The notes beneath the pieces are model-generated. The model saw only the letters and a program-made list of their open reading frames with translations, did no database searches and had not been told where the DNA came from. A DNA stretch of 64,000 nt from Flavobacteriaceae bacterium (GTDB lineage: Bacteria > Bacteroidota > Bacteroidia > Flavobacteriales > Flavobacteriaceae): positions 62,001 to 126,000 of the forward strand of contig CANKLE010000003.1 in the NCBI GenBank assembly GCA_947483075.1. Direction: 5' to 3'. The translations under genes were made by a program, and so were the position numbers. The first letter of the stretch is position 1, and every line of letters starts with the position of its first letter. Of the stretch, positions 47,423 through 56,058 are shown piece after piece.

Positions 47423-47451
47423 AAAATCCACCAGGTTTTTCTGATGGATTT
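47421..47451 (-). terminator. Terminator between convergent genes at 47422 and 47472
   Basis: A hairpin with arms AAATCCA-CAG and CTG-TGGATTT (one mismatch) lies between the two convergent genes. Read on the minus strand it is followed by a run of six T, so it mainly serves the outer-membrane protein gene. On the plus strand the T-run is weak. Confidence 0.6.
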
Positions 47452-47471
47452 GTTTAGTAAAGGGTTTGTCT

Positions 47472-47951
47472 TTAATTAAACCGGTACCTAAATGCTATGG
47501 CTATATCCGAATTATACGATTTTCCATAATAATTTTTTGCGCCAAATTCAGGACGTAAATCTGCCGAAATGGTCAACGGAAAATCAAAATTGTATTCAAT
47601 ACCAATATCCCCTGCGCCATACACAAATGTGCCGTTGTCGCTTGCTCCATTGTAATCGTAGTTCCATTTCACCAAACCGCCACCCACGCCTGCGTACCAA
47701 TTAATGGTTTGATCTAAATCCCATACCCATTGGTACAAGCCATTTACTTTGATTGCATTTACATGATCACTAGATCGCCAACCCAAATTAGCTTCCAACC
47801 GGTTCATTTCCCCCATTGGACGTTGGTACGAAATTTCGGTTCCGATTCCGTGGTTATCCCCAAAACGCAATCCGATTGTTTGGCTAGATTGTGCCAAAGT
47901 AGCAGAAGTTAATCCCAAAAAGAATAGGGCAGTGTACATCAATTTTTTCAT
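47472..47951 (-). CDS. Small outer-membrane beta-barrel protein
   Basis: A 159-residue protein, using the ATG at 47951 (an upstream in-frame Met would precede the signal). The signal ends at TLAQ. Eight short amphipathic strands are visible, for example TIGLRFGDNHGIGTEISYQRPMG and FPLTISADLRPEFGAKNYYG, and it ends FRYRFN with a terminal aromatic-x-Asn pattern. This is a small OmpW/PF13568-like barrel. It has no clear operon partner. Confidence 0.7.
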   Translation of the reverse strand: MKKLMYTALFFLGLTSATLAQSSQTIGLRFGDNHGIGTEISYQRPMGEMNRLEANLGWRSSDHVNAIKVNGLYQWVWDLDQTINWYAGVGGGLVKWNYDYNGASDNGTFVYGAGDIGIEYNFDFPLTISADLRPEFGAKNYYGKSYNSDIAIAFRYRFN

Positions 47952-48055
47952 AAGTTCTAGTTGTAATAATGTTTTCGCGAAGATATTCAAAAAACACTTT
48001 TTGAAGATGTTAAATTTTGCACAACTTCAGATGGAAATTATCGGACTGAAAATGT

Positions 48056-48063
48056 TATTTTTG
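48056..48063 (+). promoter_or_regulatory. -7 promoter element of aroC
   Basis: TATTTTTG matches TAnnTTTG and ends 19 bp before the ATG at 48083. An upstream GTG (48065) would lie at the expected transcription start, so this element supports the ATG as the start codon. Confidence 0.5.
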
Positions 48064-48082
48064 TGTGCAACACGCAAATACT

Positions 48083-49153
48083 ATGGCAGGAAACAGTTAC
48101 GGAACACTTTTAAAAATCACCACCTTTGGCGAATCGCACGGAGAAGCTATTGGCGGAATACTTGACGGCTTGCCCGCAGCCCTAGTTTTAGATCTAGAGG
48201 CCATCCAAAACGAACTCAACCGCAGACGCCCCGGACAATCTGATATAACAAGTCCGCGCAACGAAGCAGATACCGTGCAAATCTTATCCGGATTATTTCA
48301 AGGAAAAACCACCGGAGCTCCACTGGCATTTATCATTCCCAATAGCAATACCAAATCAGCCGATTATGATCATTTGGCGCAAGCCTACCGTCCCAGTCAT
48401 GCCGATTTTACCTACGATAAAAAATACGGGTTTCGCGATCACCGAGGAGGTGGCCGCAGCTCAGCACGAGAAACAGCCTGTCGAGTAGTTGCAGGCGCCA
48501 TTGCCAAGCAGCTCATTCCTGCTATTCGTATTCAAGCGTATGTTTCTGCAGTTGGTCCTATTTCTATGCAGCCGGATTACCACTTATATGATTTAGCTGC
48601 TATCGAATCTACTGCCGTGCGCTGCCCAGATCCCAAAACGGCACAAAAAATGATCACTCACATCCAGTCGGTTCAAGCCGCAGGCGATACCGTTGGCGGG
48701 GTTATTAGCTGCGTAATTCATGGAGTTCCCGCCGGACTTGGAGAACCTGTTTTTGATAAGTTACACGCCGAATTGGGCAAAGCCATGTTGTCGATCAATG
48801 CCGTAAAAGGCTTCGAAATAGGCAGCGGATTTTTCGGAAGTACACAAAACGGTAGCGCACACAACGATGTTTTTTTGCCCAATGGCAGTACCCAAACCAA
48901 CCACTCTGGCGGCGTGCAAGGCGGCATCTCCAATGGCATGCCCATTTGTTTTCGAGTGGCCTTCAAACCCGTTGCTACACTCATGCAAGACCAGACAAGT
49001 ATTGATAACCAAGGGAATTCAGTTGTTCTAGAAGGCAAAGGACGCCACGATGCCTGTGTGGTTCCCAGAGCTGTTTCCATAGTCGAAGCCATGGCCGCCT
49101 TGGTTTTGGCCGATTTTAGCCTGCGTCAACAAGCCATTTCAAACCTCATGTAG
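48083..49153 (+). CDS. aroC: Chorismate synthase
   Basis: A 356-residue enzyme that converts 5-enolpyruvylshikimate-3-phosphate to chorismate with reduced FMN. Signatures: [14 protein letters not shown] near residue 17, the conserved [22 protein letters not shown], and the late [18 protein letters not shown]. All are intact. Chorismate feeds aromatic amino acids, including the tyrosine-derived aryl starters used in pigment clusters like the one at the left edge. No other aro gene is adjacent. Confidence 0.95.
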   Translation: MAGNSYGTLLKITTFGESHGEAIGGILDGLPAALVLDLEAIQNELNRRRPGQSDITSPRNEADTVQILSGLFQGKTTGAPLAFIIPNSNTKSADYDHLAQAYRPSHADFTYDKKYGFRDHRGGGRSSARETACRVVAGAIAKQLIPAIRIQAYVSAVGPISMQPDYHLYDLAAIESTAVRCPDPKTAQKMITHIQSVQAAGDTVGGVISCVIHGVPAGLGEPVFDKLHAELGKAMLSINAVKGFEIGSGFFGSTQNGSAHNDVFLPNGSTQTNHSGGVQGGISNGMPICFRVAFKPVATLMQDQTSIDNQGNSVVLEGKGRHDACVVPRAVSIVEAMAALVLADFSLRQQAISNLM

Positions 49154-49226
49154 CTGTTCCCGCTTTACACTCTATCTTTAGTCCCGAACGCCGGTCCTAA
49201 AGGATGCCGTTGCAATCGGGGCTATT
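49152..49226. repeat. Flavobacterium-type dispersed intergenic repeat after aroC
   Basis: This ~75-bp sequence starts AGCTGTTCCCGC and ends ATCGGGGCTATTT. It contains a stem with a one-base bulge, ATC-TTTAG (49174-49181) and CTAAAGGAT (49197-49205), and an outer AGTCCCGA/TCGGGGCT pairing. The composition matches a family I recall from many Flavobacteriaceae spacers (ends TTCCCGC and ATCGGGGCT). It is moderately GC-rich compared with other spacers. The recall could not be checked here. Confidence 0.5.
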
Positions 49227-49245
49227 TAATAAACCAAACCAACTT

Positions 49246-50508
49246 ATGACTACACCAACAACCAAAACCACTTTTCTTTCAAATCTCACCACACAAATTG
49301 TACTGGCGATGCTCTTTGGAGCACTTATTGGTGTTTTTATTCATCAAAATTACGATGCTGCAGCAGCAACAACATTTAGTGGATATGTAAAACTATTGGC
49401 CACCTTATTTATTCGTTTGGTTCAAATGATCATCGCTCCCTTGGTATTTACCACCTTGGTCGTAGGGATTGCCAAATTGGGCGACATCAAAGCGGTAGGC
49501 CGAATTGGAGGAAAAGCACTGGGATGGTTTTTTACTGCCTCCTTTATTTCTTTGTTAATTGGTTTGTTTTGGGTAAATGTGCTTCAGCCTGGTATTGGGT
49601 TGCATTTATCAGCCGTAGATTTAAGTACCGCTGCCGAAGTAACCGAAAAAACAACCTCGTTCTCGGCACAAAACTTTGTCGAACACATCATCCCCAAAAG
49701 CATTGTCGAGGCAATGGCCACCAATGAAATTTTACAAATTGTAATTTTTTCGATCTTTTTCGGATTGGCCGCTGCAGCCATTGGGGCTGATGCCAAACCG
49801 GTTATTAATGCCTTAGATAAAACTTCTCACATCATTCTTAAGATGGTGAATTACGTCATGAAATTTGCGCCAATTGGCGTATTTGGAGCTATAGCGGGTG
49901 TATTTGCTGTGCGTGATTTTTCTGAATTACTGTTTACCTACGCCAAATTTTTCGGCTCTTTTATGGTAGGAATTTCTACCTTATGGGTTGTGCTCTTGCT
50001 CGTGGGTTATCTATTTTTAAAATCGCACATGACCACTTTACTCAAACGCATTGTGAGTCCCTTAATCATTGCGTTTGGCACCACCAGTAGCGAAGCCGTA
50101 TTTCCTAAACTCACCGAAGAATTAGAACGTTTTGGCGTAAAAGACCGCATTGTTTCGTTTATGTTGCCCTTGGGCTATTCGTTCAATTTAGACGGCAGCA
50201 TGATGTACATGACCTTTGCCAGTTTGTTTATTGCTCAGGCCTATGGCATACAGTTAGATCTTCCTACTCAACTCACCATGTTGTTTGTGTTAATGCTTAC
50301 CAGCAAAGGGATTGCAGGAGTTCCTCGAGCAAGTTTAGTTGTAGTGGCTGCCACTTGTGGAATGTTCAAAATTCCCATCGAAGGGATTGCTTTGATTTTG
50401 CCTATAGATCATTTTTGCGATATGTTCCGCAGCGCAACCAATGTGTTAGGTAATGCTTTGGCTACAGCCGTTGTCGGAAAATGGGAATCCAAAAATGAAG
50501 GGCAGTAG
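49246..50508 (+). CDS. Dicarboxylate/amino acid:cation symporter (DAACS family)
   Basis: A 420-residue membrane protein, using the ATG at 49246. It has about eight transmembrane helices plus two re-entrant loops, with family motifs TTSSEAVFP (serine-rich hairpin 1), FNLDGSMMYMTF and TSKGIAGVPRAS. It would import glutamate, aspartate or C4-dicarboxylates with Na+ or H+. Upstream in-frame Met at 49204 falls inside the repeat and is unlikely. The transported substrate cannot be specified. Confidence 0.88.
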   Translation: MTTPTTKTTFLSNLTTQIVLAMLFGALIGVFIHQNYDAAAATTFSGYVKLLATLFIRLVQMIIAPLVFTTLVVGIAKLGDIKAVGRIGGKALGWFFTASFISLLIGLFWVNVLQPGIGLHLSAVDLSTAAEVTEKTTSFSAQNFVEHIIPKSIVEAMATNEILQIVIFSIFFGLAAAAIGADAKPVINALDKTSHIILKMVNYVMKFAPIGVFGAIAGVFAVRDFSELLFTYAKFFGSFMVGISTLWVVLLLVGYLFLKSHMTTLLKRIVSPLIIAFGTTSSEAVFPKLTEELERFGVKDRIVSFMLPLGYSFNLDGSMMYMTFASLFIAQAYGIQLDLPTQLTMLFVLMLTSKGIAGVPRASLVVVAATCGMFKIPIEGIALILPIDHFCDMFRSATNVLGNALATAVVGKWESKNEGQ

Positions 50509-50580
50509 CAATCAATCTTCTTTGTGCTCCATTCCTTAAATTATTTTTTTTATAATTCACAGCTATTTGCGTTTTTATGA

Positions 50581-50588
50581 TACATTTG
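50581..50588 (+). promoter_or_regulatory. -7 promoter element of the T9SS cargo gene
   Basis: TACATTTG matches TAnnTTTG and lies 34 bp before the start at 50623, with an AT-rich leader and no Shine-Dalgarno sequence, as is normal in this phylum. No -33 TTG at typical spacing. Confidence 0.5.
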
Positions 50589-50622
50589 TGCTTGATTTTT
50601 TAAAAATTTAAACTACTTAATT

Positions 50623-51477
50623 ATGAAACAAAAATTACTTTTATTAGCGGCAGTTTTTGCCGGAACTGTATTTAATTCAACTGCACAGACTACCGTTTAT
50701 TCAAATGATTTTACTGTAGGTACAGGATTAACAATTATTGATGCCGATGGTGATGCAAACAACTGGGGATTATATACCGGAAATGCTACAACTGCAGGTT
50801 GGGGTTTAACAGGTAACTTTGCTGGTTCTAGATCATGGAATCCTGCAAATACTACTACTGGAGCACCAGCTACAGCTTTAACACCAAATAATTTCTTATT
50901 GTCCCCACAGATAACCATCCCTACTAGTTTTGGTGCTTCAACACTTAGTTTTAGTATTGGAAGTAATGACGCTTCATTCCCTGCAGAGCAAATTTCTATT
51001 TATTTGGCTCCTATCACTGCTACAACTGCTGCAGCTATTTCAGCTTTAACACCTGTTTTCAATTACACGCTTACAGCAAGCGAAGCACTGATTGCAACTA
51101 CTTTTACTGCTGATGTTTCTGCTTATGCAGGACAAACTGTAAAAATTGTGATGAGACACCACGGATGTACCGATCAAGATTTAATCTTTTTTGACGATTT
51201 GTTACTTTCTCAAGAAACATTGGGTAACGAAACATTCGAAGCTGCTCAATTCGTAGCTTCTCCAAACCCAACTTCTGGTGTTATCAATGTGATGAATAAA
51301 AATAATACGACTATTAAAAATGTAGTGTTAACCGATTTGAACGGAAGAATTGTAAGAGAAATTTCTAATGACTCTATGTCTTTTCAAATGGATTTAACCG
51401 ATTTGTCTACCGGTATTTACATGATGAAAATTAGAACGGACAAAGGAGTTGCTACCAAAAAAATTATCAAGAACTAA
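50623..51477 (+). CDS. Secreted cleaved-adhesin-like protein with type IX sorting domain
   Basis: A 284-residue protein. The signal peptide ends STAQ (near residue 21). Residues ~22-190 form a jelly-roll resembling the cleaved-adhesin domain (NPANTTTGAPATALTPNNFLLSPQITIP, ISIYLAP, TVKIVMRHHGCTDQDLIFFDDLLL). The C-terminal sorting domain begins FVASPNPTSGVINV, includes VLTDLNGRIVREI and LSTGIYMMKI, and ends ATKKIIKN. It should be exported by the type IX system and anchored at the surface. A bidirectional terminator follows. Confidence 0.85.
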   Translation: MKQKLLLLAAVFAGTVFNSTAQTTVYSNDFTVGTGLTIIDADGDANNWGLYTGNATTAGWGLTGNFAGSRSWNPANTTTGAPATALTPNNFLLSPQITIPTSFGASTLSFSIGSNDASFPAEQISIYLAPITATTAAAISALTPVFNYTLTASEALIATTFTADVSAYAGQTVKIVMRHHGCTDQDLIFFDDLLLSQETLGNETFEAAQFVASPNPTSGVINVMNKNNTTIKNVVLTDLNGRIVREISNDSMSFQMDLTDLSTGIYMMKIRTDKGVATKKIIKN

Positions 51478-51504
51478 ATTTTCGTTCTGAGATAATCTCA
51501 ACAA

Positions 51505-51532
51505 AAAGCTCCTCAATTGAGGAGTTTTTTTT
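51505..51532. terminator. Bidirectional terminator between convergent genes
   Basis: A 16-bp perfect palindrome CTCCTCAATTGAGGAG (51509-51524) is followed by eight T on the plus strand and, read on the minus strand, by a short T-run. It overlaps the stop codon of the convergent DCC gene by 2 bp. Confidence 0.8.
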
Positions 51533-51959
51533 ATGACCAATTCGCAGACAAAAACTTATGTGCAAGTTGAGGATCACTTATTGAACAGCTTTTGTTAGGG
51601 CCGAATATCTTTTTTCGATTCTTGGCAACATACTTGTAGATCAAATCGAGCAGGCTAGATGGGAATAATTTAAAAACCAACAGCATACGCAACCAATTCG
51701 AACTGTTTTGGCATATATAAAAAACTGCTTCAGACCTTGTAAAATAGCCAACGGCAGAATGATAGACTACCAAGGTTTCAAGGCCAGTGTTCGAAACACC
51801 GATCTGTGTCAGGAGAGCTTTCCCCAAATCTGCTTGTTGGCTTGCAAAGCGAAACTTATCTTGTTTGTCCTGACGTATCAGTTGCATCACCCAATAATTG
51901 CATAGGGAGCAATCTCCGTCAAAAAGAATAATTATTTTATTTGGAGGAAGTACAAGCAT
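51531..51959 (-). CDS. DCC-family thiol-disulfide oxidoreductase (DUF393)
   Basis: A 142-residue protein with the family signature DGDCSLCN (14-21), which contains the redox pair Cys17 and Cys20. These small thioredoxin-related proteins are predicted disulfide reductases of unknown partners. Its ATG overlaps the stop of the mutS2-like gene (TAATG), so the pair is translationally coupled. The pair is also convergent with the T9SS cargo gene. Confidence 0.88.
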   Translation of the reverse strand: MLVLPPNKIIILFDGDCSLCNYWVMQLIRQDKQDKFRFASQQADLGKALLTQIGVSNTGLETLVVYHSAVGYFTRSEAVFYICQNSSNWLRMLLVFKLFPSSLLDLIYKYVAKNRKKIFGPNKSCSISDPQLAHKFLSANWS

Positions 51960-54118
51960 TACGGCTGAACGTATTCCAATTGGCTGAGATTCACCGTAGA
52001 GGTAAATACGCCGTAATTTACAATGGCTTTCGTTTTCTCGATTTTATCGATGCTGCCAATTGCTTTTCCATCAATCATGCGCACGCGATCACCAACTTTA
52101 AGGATTGGTTTTGGCTTTTCGGGCGGTAGGGCTATGCCTTTCTTTTCTTTCTTTTCTTGGCGGATGGCTTCTACTTTTACTGTGACTTCTTGTACAATCT
52201 CTTTTTGAATGGTTTGTTTCCTTATGGCTTCTTTGGGAGTGGCTTTTTTGCGTTTGGAATTTTCCATTTCCACTATTTTTAAGAAATCACCCATAAGGTC
52301 TTTCTTGTTTTTTGAATTGAAGTATTTCTCGGCGATATCGTCAATTTTTTGGCCCATATAAATCAGGCGCTGGTTGCTGTCATACAATTCCTGGTAACTT
52401 TCTAGCTTAAGTTTGATTTTGGCATTGATGGTTTCCATTTTCTTACTTTCTTCCCGCACTTTTGTTTCCTCTTCTTTGAGGTTTTGGGATGTTTTTTCCA
52501 TTTTGGAACGCTCTTTTTGCAAGGTGGCTATGGTTTTGTCAAAGCGCACTTTGCCAACCTCAATTTTCTTTTTGGCTCGATTAATGAGTCCAAATGGAAT
52601 GCCATTTTTTTGGGCTACCTCAAAAGTAAAAGAACTTCCTGCCTGTCCTAAGACCAGTTTGTATAAAGGTTCCAACGATTTTTCATCAAAAAGCATATTG
52701 GCATTTTGCGCAAAGGGCAATTCGTTGGCCAAGATTTTTAAGTTAGAATAGTGCGTGGTGATAATTCCAAAGGCTTCGCGGTGGTAGAATTCTTCGAGAA
52801 AAACTTCGGCCAAAGCACCTCCCAATTCAGGATCTGAACCGGTTCCAAATTCATCGATAAGAAAAAGGGTTTTGGCGTTGCACTTCTTCAAAAAGTAGTT
52901 CATGTTCTTTAAACGGTAACTGTAGGTACTAAGATGATTTTCAATAGATTGGTTGTCGCCGATATCGGTTAGAATTCGATCAAATAAAAAGGTCTCGCTG
53001 CGTTCGTGCACCGGAATCAACAGCCCCGATTGCAGCATTAATTGCAACAAGCCTACGGTTTTCAATGAAATGGTTTTCCCGCCGGCATTGGGTCCCGAGA
53101 TTACAATGATGCGATTATTTTGAGCCAATTCAAAGGTTTGTGGATAGGTATCTAGTTTTTGCTCCAAATTGGTCACCAATAATATAGGGTGAAAGGCCTC
53201 TCGGAAATACACGCGTCTTTCCTGGGTAATTTGGGGTAATATTCCGTTTATTTTTTTGGCATATTTGGCTTTGGCAGCAATTACATCAACATCCGAAAGG
53301 AAGTCTTGATAAGCAATTAATAATTCCAAATGCGGACGAATGCTATTGGTGAGTTGTTTTAATATCCGTGTGAGTTCTTCTTGCTCTTCGTATTCTAAAT
53401 TACTCAATTCACGAGAATAGTTTAAGGTGGCTTCGGGCTCAATGTAGGCAATACTTCCTGTTTTGGAACTGCCCAAAATAGACCCTTTTACTTTGCGTCG
53501 GTACATAGCCATTACCGCCAAAACTCGGCGATTTTGCACAAAACTCTCTTTAATTTCATCCAAATAACCCAAGCCATTGTATTGACTCATCGCAGCTCCA
53601 AAACTCTGATTTACTTTGCCGCGCACCACTTGCATGTCGCGACGTAGGTGGAGTAAATCGGGAGAGGCATTGTCTTTTATTTCACCATATTTATCTACCA
53701 CCGCATCAATTAGATTGATGATATCTTTGGTAAATTCTACTTGTTCCGAGCGGATATAAAGGTTGGGGTAGTAGTCGGTAAATTTTTTAAAAAACTGCAA
53801 CAAGACATTGCTCGTAGCCGATAAATGGGCTATTTTTCTAAAGCTGCCAACTTCCAAAAAGCTGTCTTCAATGCCCAAAAATTGAATTTCATGTGCAATC
53901 GAGTCAAAACCGTGATTGGGAATGGCATTGTTGTTCTGAAACGAGGAAACATATTCAGAGGTTTGTTGCAAAGCCAGAAGTAGCGTGTCTGCCTCCGAAA
54001 TGGGTAAAATGGCCGTGGCTTTTAGTTTGCCCATATCAGTATTACAATAGCCCGAAACGGTTTCTAATACGGTAGGGAACTGTAAATCTTGTAGTGTTTT
54101 TGCTGTAATTCGATTCAT
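51959..54118 (-). CDS. mutS2: MutS2-like ATPase lacking an Smr domain
   Basis: A 719-residue MutS-family protein, using the ATG at 54118. It lacks the mismatch-recognition domain and has a core/clamp region, then Walker A GPNAGGKT (342-349), the Walker B-like LFLIDEFGTGSDPELGG, and a long coiled coil (~500-600). The C-terminus ends with a KOW-like segment (VGDRVRMIDGKAIGSIDKIEK) and no Smr nuclease domain. Typical MutS2 proteins have ~780 residues with Smr. MutS2 acts on collided ribosomes or recombination intermediates. Without Smr it may act only as an ATPase clamp. Confidence 0.9.
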   Translation of the reverse strand: MNRITAKTLQDLQFPTVLETVSGYCNTDMGKLKATAILPISEADTLLLALQQTSEYVSSFQNNNAIPNHGFDSIAHEIQFLGIEDSFLEVGSFRKIAHLSATSNVLLQFFKKFTDYYPNLYIRSEQVEFTKDIINLIDAVVDKYGEIKDNASPDLLHLRRDMQVVRGKVNQSFGAAMSQYNGLGYLDEIKESFVQNRRVLAVMAMYRRKVKGSILGSSKTGSIAYIEPEATLNYSRELSNLEYEEQEELTRILKQLTNSIRPHLELLIAYQDFLSDVDVIAAKAKYAKKINGILPQITQERRVYFREAFHPILLVTNLEQKLDTYPQTFELAQNNRIIVISGPNAGGKTISLKTVGLLQLMLQSGLLIPVHERSETFLFDRILTDIGDNQSIENHLSTYSYRLKNMNYFLKKCNAKTLFLIDEFGTGSDPELGGALAEVFLEEFYHREAFGIITTHYSNLKILANELPFAQNANMLFDEKSLEPLYKLVLGQAGSSFTFEVAQKNGIPFGLINRAKKKIEVGKVRFDKTIATLQKERSKMEKTSQNLKEEETKVREESKKMETINAKIKLKLESYQELYDSNQRLIYMGQKIDDIAEKYFNSKNKKDLMGDFLKIVEMENSKRKKATPKEAIRKQTIQKEIVQEVTVKVEAIRQEKKEKKGIALPPEKPKPILKVGDRVRMIDGKAIGSIDKIEKTKAIVNYGVFTSTVNLSQLEYVQP

Positions 54119-54200
54119 AAGGTGCAGTGAATTGCCTCGCAAAAATAGCTATAATTTGATTGTTTAGGGAATTAATTATCTTTGGATGTAAATCCCAATT

Positions 54201-54869
54201 ATGCTCAATATTCAGGAACCCTCTTGGCAAACAGCACTAGCAACTGAAATCCAAAAAAACTATTTTATTGAATTGATGCAAGCGGTTGATATGTTTTATG
54301 CTAAAACCCCTTGTTACCCACCAAAATCAATGATTTTTGAGGCATTTGAGCGCTGTCCTTTTGCTGATGTAAAAGTGATTATACTTGGGCAAGATCCGTA
54401 TCATGGAGATGGAGAAGCCCACGGATTGTGCTTTTCTGTTCCCGATGGGGTTCGTATTCCACCTTCATTACAAAATATTTACAGAGAACTATCGACAGAT
54501 TTAGATCGAGTATTTTTGCCTAGTTCAGGCAATTTACAGGCTTGGGCAGAGCAAGGTGTTTTATTAGTAAATGCAACATTAACCGTAGAAAAAGACAAAC
54601 CCAACTCACATGCCAAATTGGGATGGCAGCAATTTACTTCGGCGGTAATTGAACTCTTGTCTCACCAAAAAGAAAATCTGGTATTTCTGTTGTGGGGGAA
54701 CTTCGCTCAGCAAAAAGGAAAACACATTGATCGCTCCAAACACCTCGTTCTCGAATGCGGACATCCATCGCCACTGAGTGCTAATCAAGGAAAATGGTTT
54801 GGGAATAAGCATTTTAGTCAAGCCAATTCCTACTTAGCTACTCACCAAAAAACGGAGATAAATTGGTAA
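54201..54869 (+). CDS. ung: Uracil-DNA glycosylase, family 1
   Basis: A 222-residue DNA repair enzyme that removes uracil from DNA. Motif A is GQDPYHG with catalytic Asp65 and His68, the Asn-containing VLLVNATLTVE provides base recognition, and the loop is HPSPLSANQG. All family signatures are intact. It is divergent from the MutS2-like gene with an 82-bp spacer, and its stop abuts the convergent lipoprotein gene without any spacer. Confidence 0.95.
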   Translation: MLNIQEPSWQTALATEIQKNYFIELMQAVDMFYAKTPCYPPKSMIFEAFERCPFADVKVIILGQDPYHGDGEAHGLCFSVPDGVRIPPSLQNIYRELSTDLDRVFLPSSGNLQAWAEQGVLLVNATLTVEKDKPNSHAKLGWQQFTSAVIELLSHQKENLVFLLWGNFAQQKGKHIDRSKHLVLECGHPSPLSANQGKWFGNKHFSQANSYLATHQKTEINW

Positions 54870-55460
54870 TTAGTTTACCGTAAACGAATAAAAACCACCA
54901 GAGTCTAAAGCCGTAACCGAAGATTGTATATTCACAAATAAATTGGTTGCAATACTAGTAGATCGAAGAGTTACTGCACGAGTAGCCAGCGATTCATACC
55001 CAAAATTTAGGCGGTAATTGCCAGATTCTGTCAATTTTAATCCAGTTTTAAAATCAAAGGTTTTTGTAGTTGCATTATACAGGCAGTACCCGGTACAATA
55101 GCCGTCGTATTCGTTGGCAACGCCTTGATCCACAAGCAAATTGCTAGTTAACGGATAAAAAACCCAGGTTCCATTGGTTTGTTGTTTTTCTAAACTAAAG
55201 ACAAACATAAAACTCGGGGCTTGTCCACTGGTTTGATAGACATCTAGCAGGTCGGTTTGATTTTCCTCGACCAAATATTGCGAAAATGCAGTATGCATCC
55301 ACAAGATGTCATTTTGGGCATAACTACTTTGTGTGTCGATGGTTACTAAATTTGGAACTTTTAGCGTGATTTCGTTATAAAACTCATTGTCTTTATTCGA
55401 ACAAGCACTGATGAAAAATGTTAGCAATAGAACATAAAAAAAGGGACGAAGTGTTTTCAT
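54870..55460 (-). CDS. Lipoprotein of unknown function
   Basis: A 196-residue lipoprotein if the ATG at 55460 is used (MKTLRPFFYVLLLTFFISAC); an earlier ATG at 55472 overlaps the previous stop as TAATG and may also be used. The lipobox is ISACS. The mature protein is beta-rich, with a repeated Ser/Thr pattern and no recognised motif. It is probably co-expressed with the barrel gene upstream. Confidence 0.65.
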   Translation of the reverse strand: MKTLRPFFYVLLLTFFISACSNKDNEFYNEITLKVPNLVTIDTQSSYAQNDILWMHTAFSQYLVEENQTDLLDVYQTSGQAPSFMFVFSLEKQQTNGTWVFYPLTSNLLVDQGVANEYDGYCTGYCLYNATTKTFDFKTGLKLTESGNYRLNFGYESLATRAVTLRSTSIATNLFVNIQSSVTALDSGGFYSFTVN

Positions 55461-55471
55461 ATACGCACGCA

Positions 55472-56029
55472 TTAAAATTGATAACCCAAAGACAAACCAA
55501 CTCGAGAAACCACAGCAGGACTGTGTTGTGTATTTACTAAATTAGATCCAAAACCCACCAGAAATTCTACTGTCCAGTTTGATTTAACTAGTAAGGAATA
55601 CCCCAAACTACCTCCCAAGGCAACTGCGGTATAACTTCCTGTTGTGATTTGATAAAAGGACGAAGTTGTAGCGGGAGTTCTTGTAATTTCCTTGTATTTC
55701 CCCTGATTGATCGAACCAAAGGCTTCGGCAAAATAAAAGGAACGATTGCTAGTTGATAATTTATACCGAACAAAAGGAGTGACGTCCCATTGAGCGAGGT
55801 AGGCGGTATTGCCGTCTTTAAACTTCGATTCCAAAGACGAACTTTGGGTGGTACCCATGCTTATTCCGAAGCTGTAATTGGTCGCATTCTTTTTTTCAAT
55901 ACTGGCATTAAAGTTGCATTGACTGAGCATAGTCAATAAATTAGTTCGAAATTCATAATGAGGCTTCGAAGGTTTTTCTTGCCCAAAAACAGCAAATCCA
56001 ACAAACAAAAACAAAAGGTGTTTTTTCAT
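55472..56029 (-). CDS. Outer-membrane beta-barrel protein
   Basis: A 185-residue protein with a signal peptide ending FGQ. Alternating aromatic-polar strands (FRTNLLTMLSQCNFNASIEKK, YSFGISMGTTQSS, AVALGGSLGYSLLV) end with GLSLGYQF, including the C-terminal Phe expected for barrel insertion. It is probably a small porin-like or surface barrel protein. The lipoprotein gene at 54870 follows with overlap. Confidence 0.7.
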   Translation of the reverse strand: MKKHLLFLFVGFAVFGQEKPSKPHYEFRTNLLTMLSQCNFNASIEKKNATNYSFGISMGTTQSSSLESKFKDGNTAYLAQWDVTPFVRYKLSTSNRSFYFAEAFGSINQGKYKEITRTPATTSSFYQITTGSYTAVALGGSLGYSLLVKSNWTVEFLVGFGSNLVNTQHSPAVVSRVGLSLGYQF

Positions 56030-56058
56030 ACGTCTTTATTTATAAGGCTAAAATAGTA

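Noticed and set aside
49154-49245. Coding extension of the symporter to 49204
   Set aside because: The extra residues fall inside the dispersed repeat, and the family start fits the ATG at 49246.
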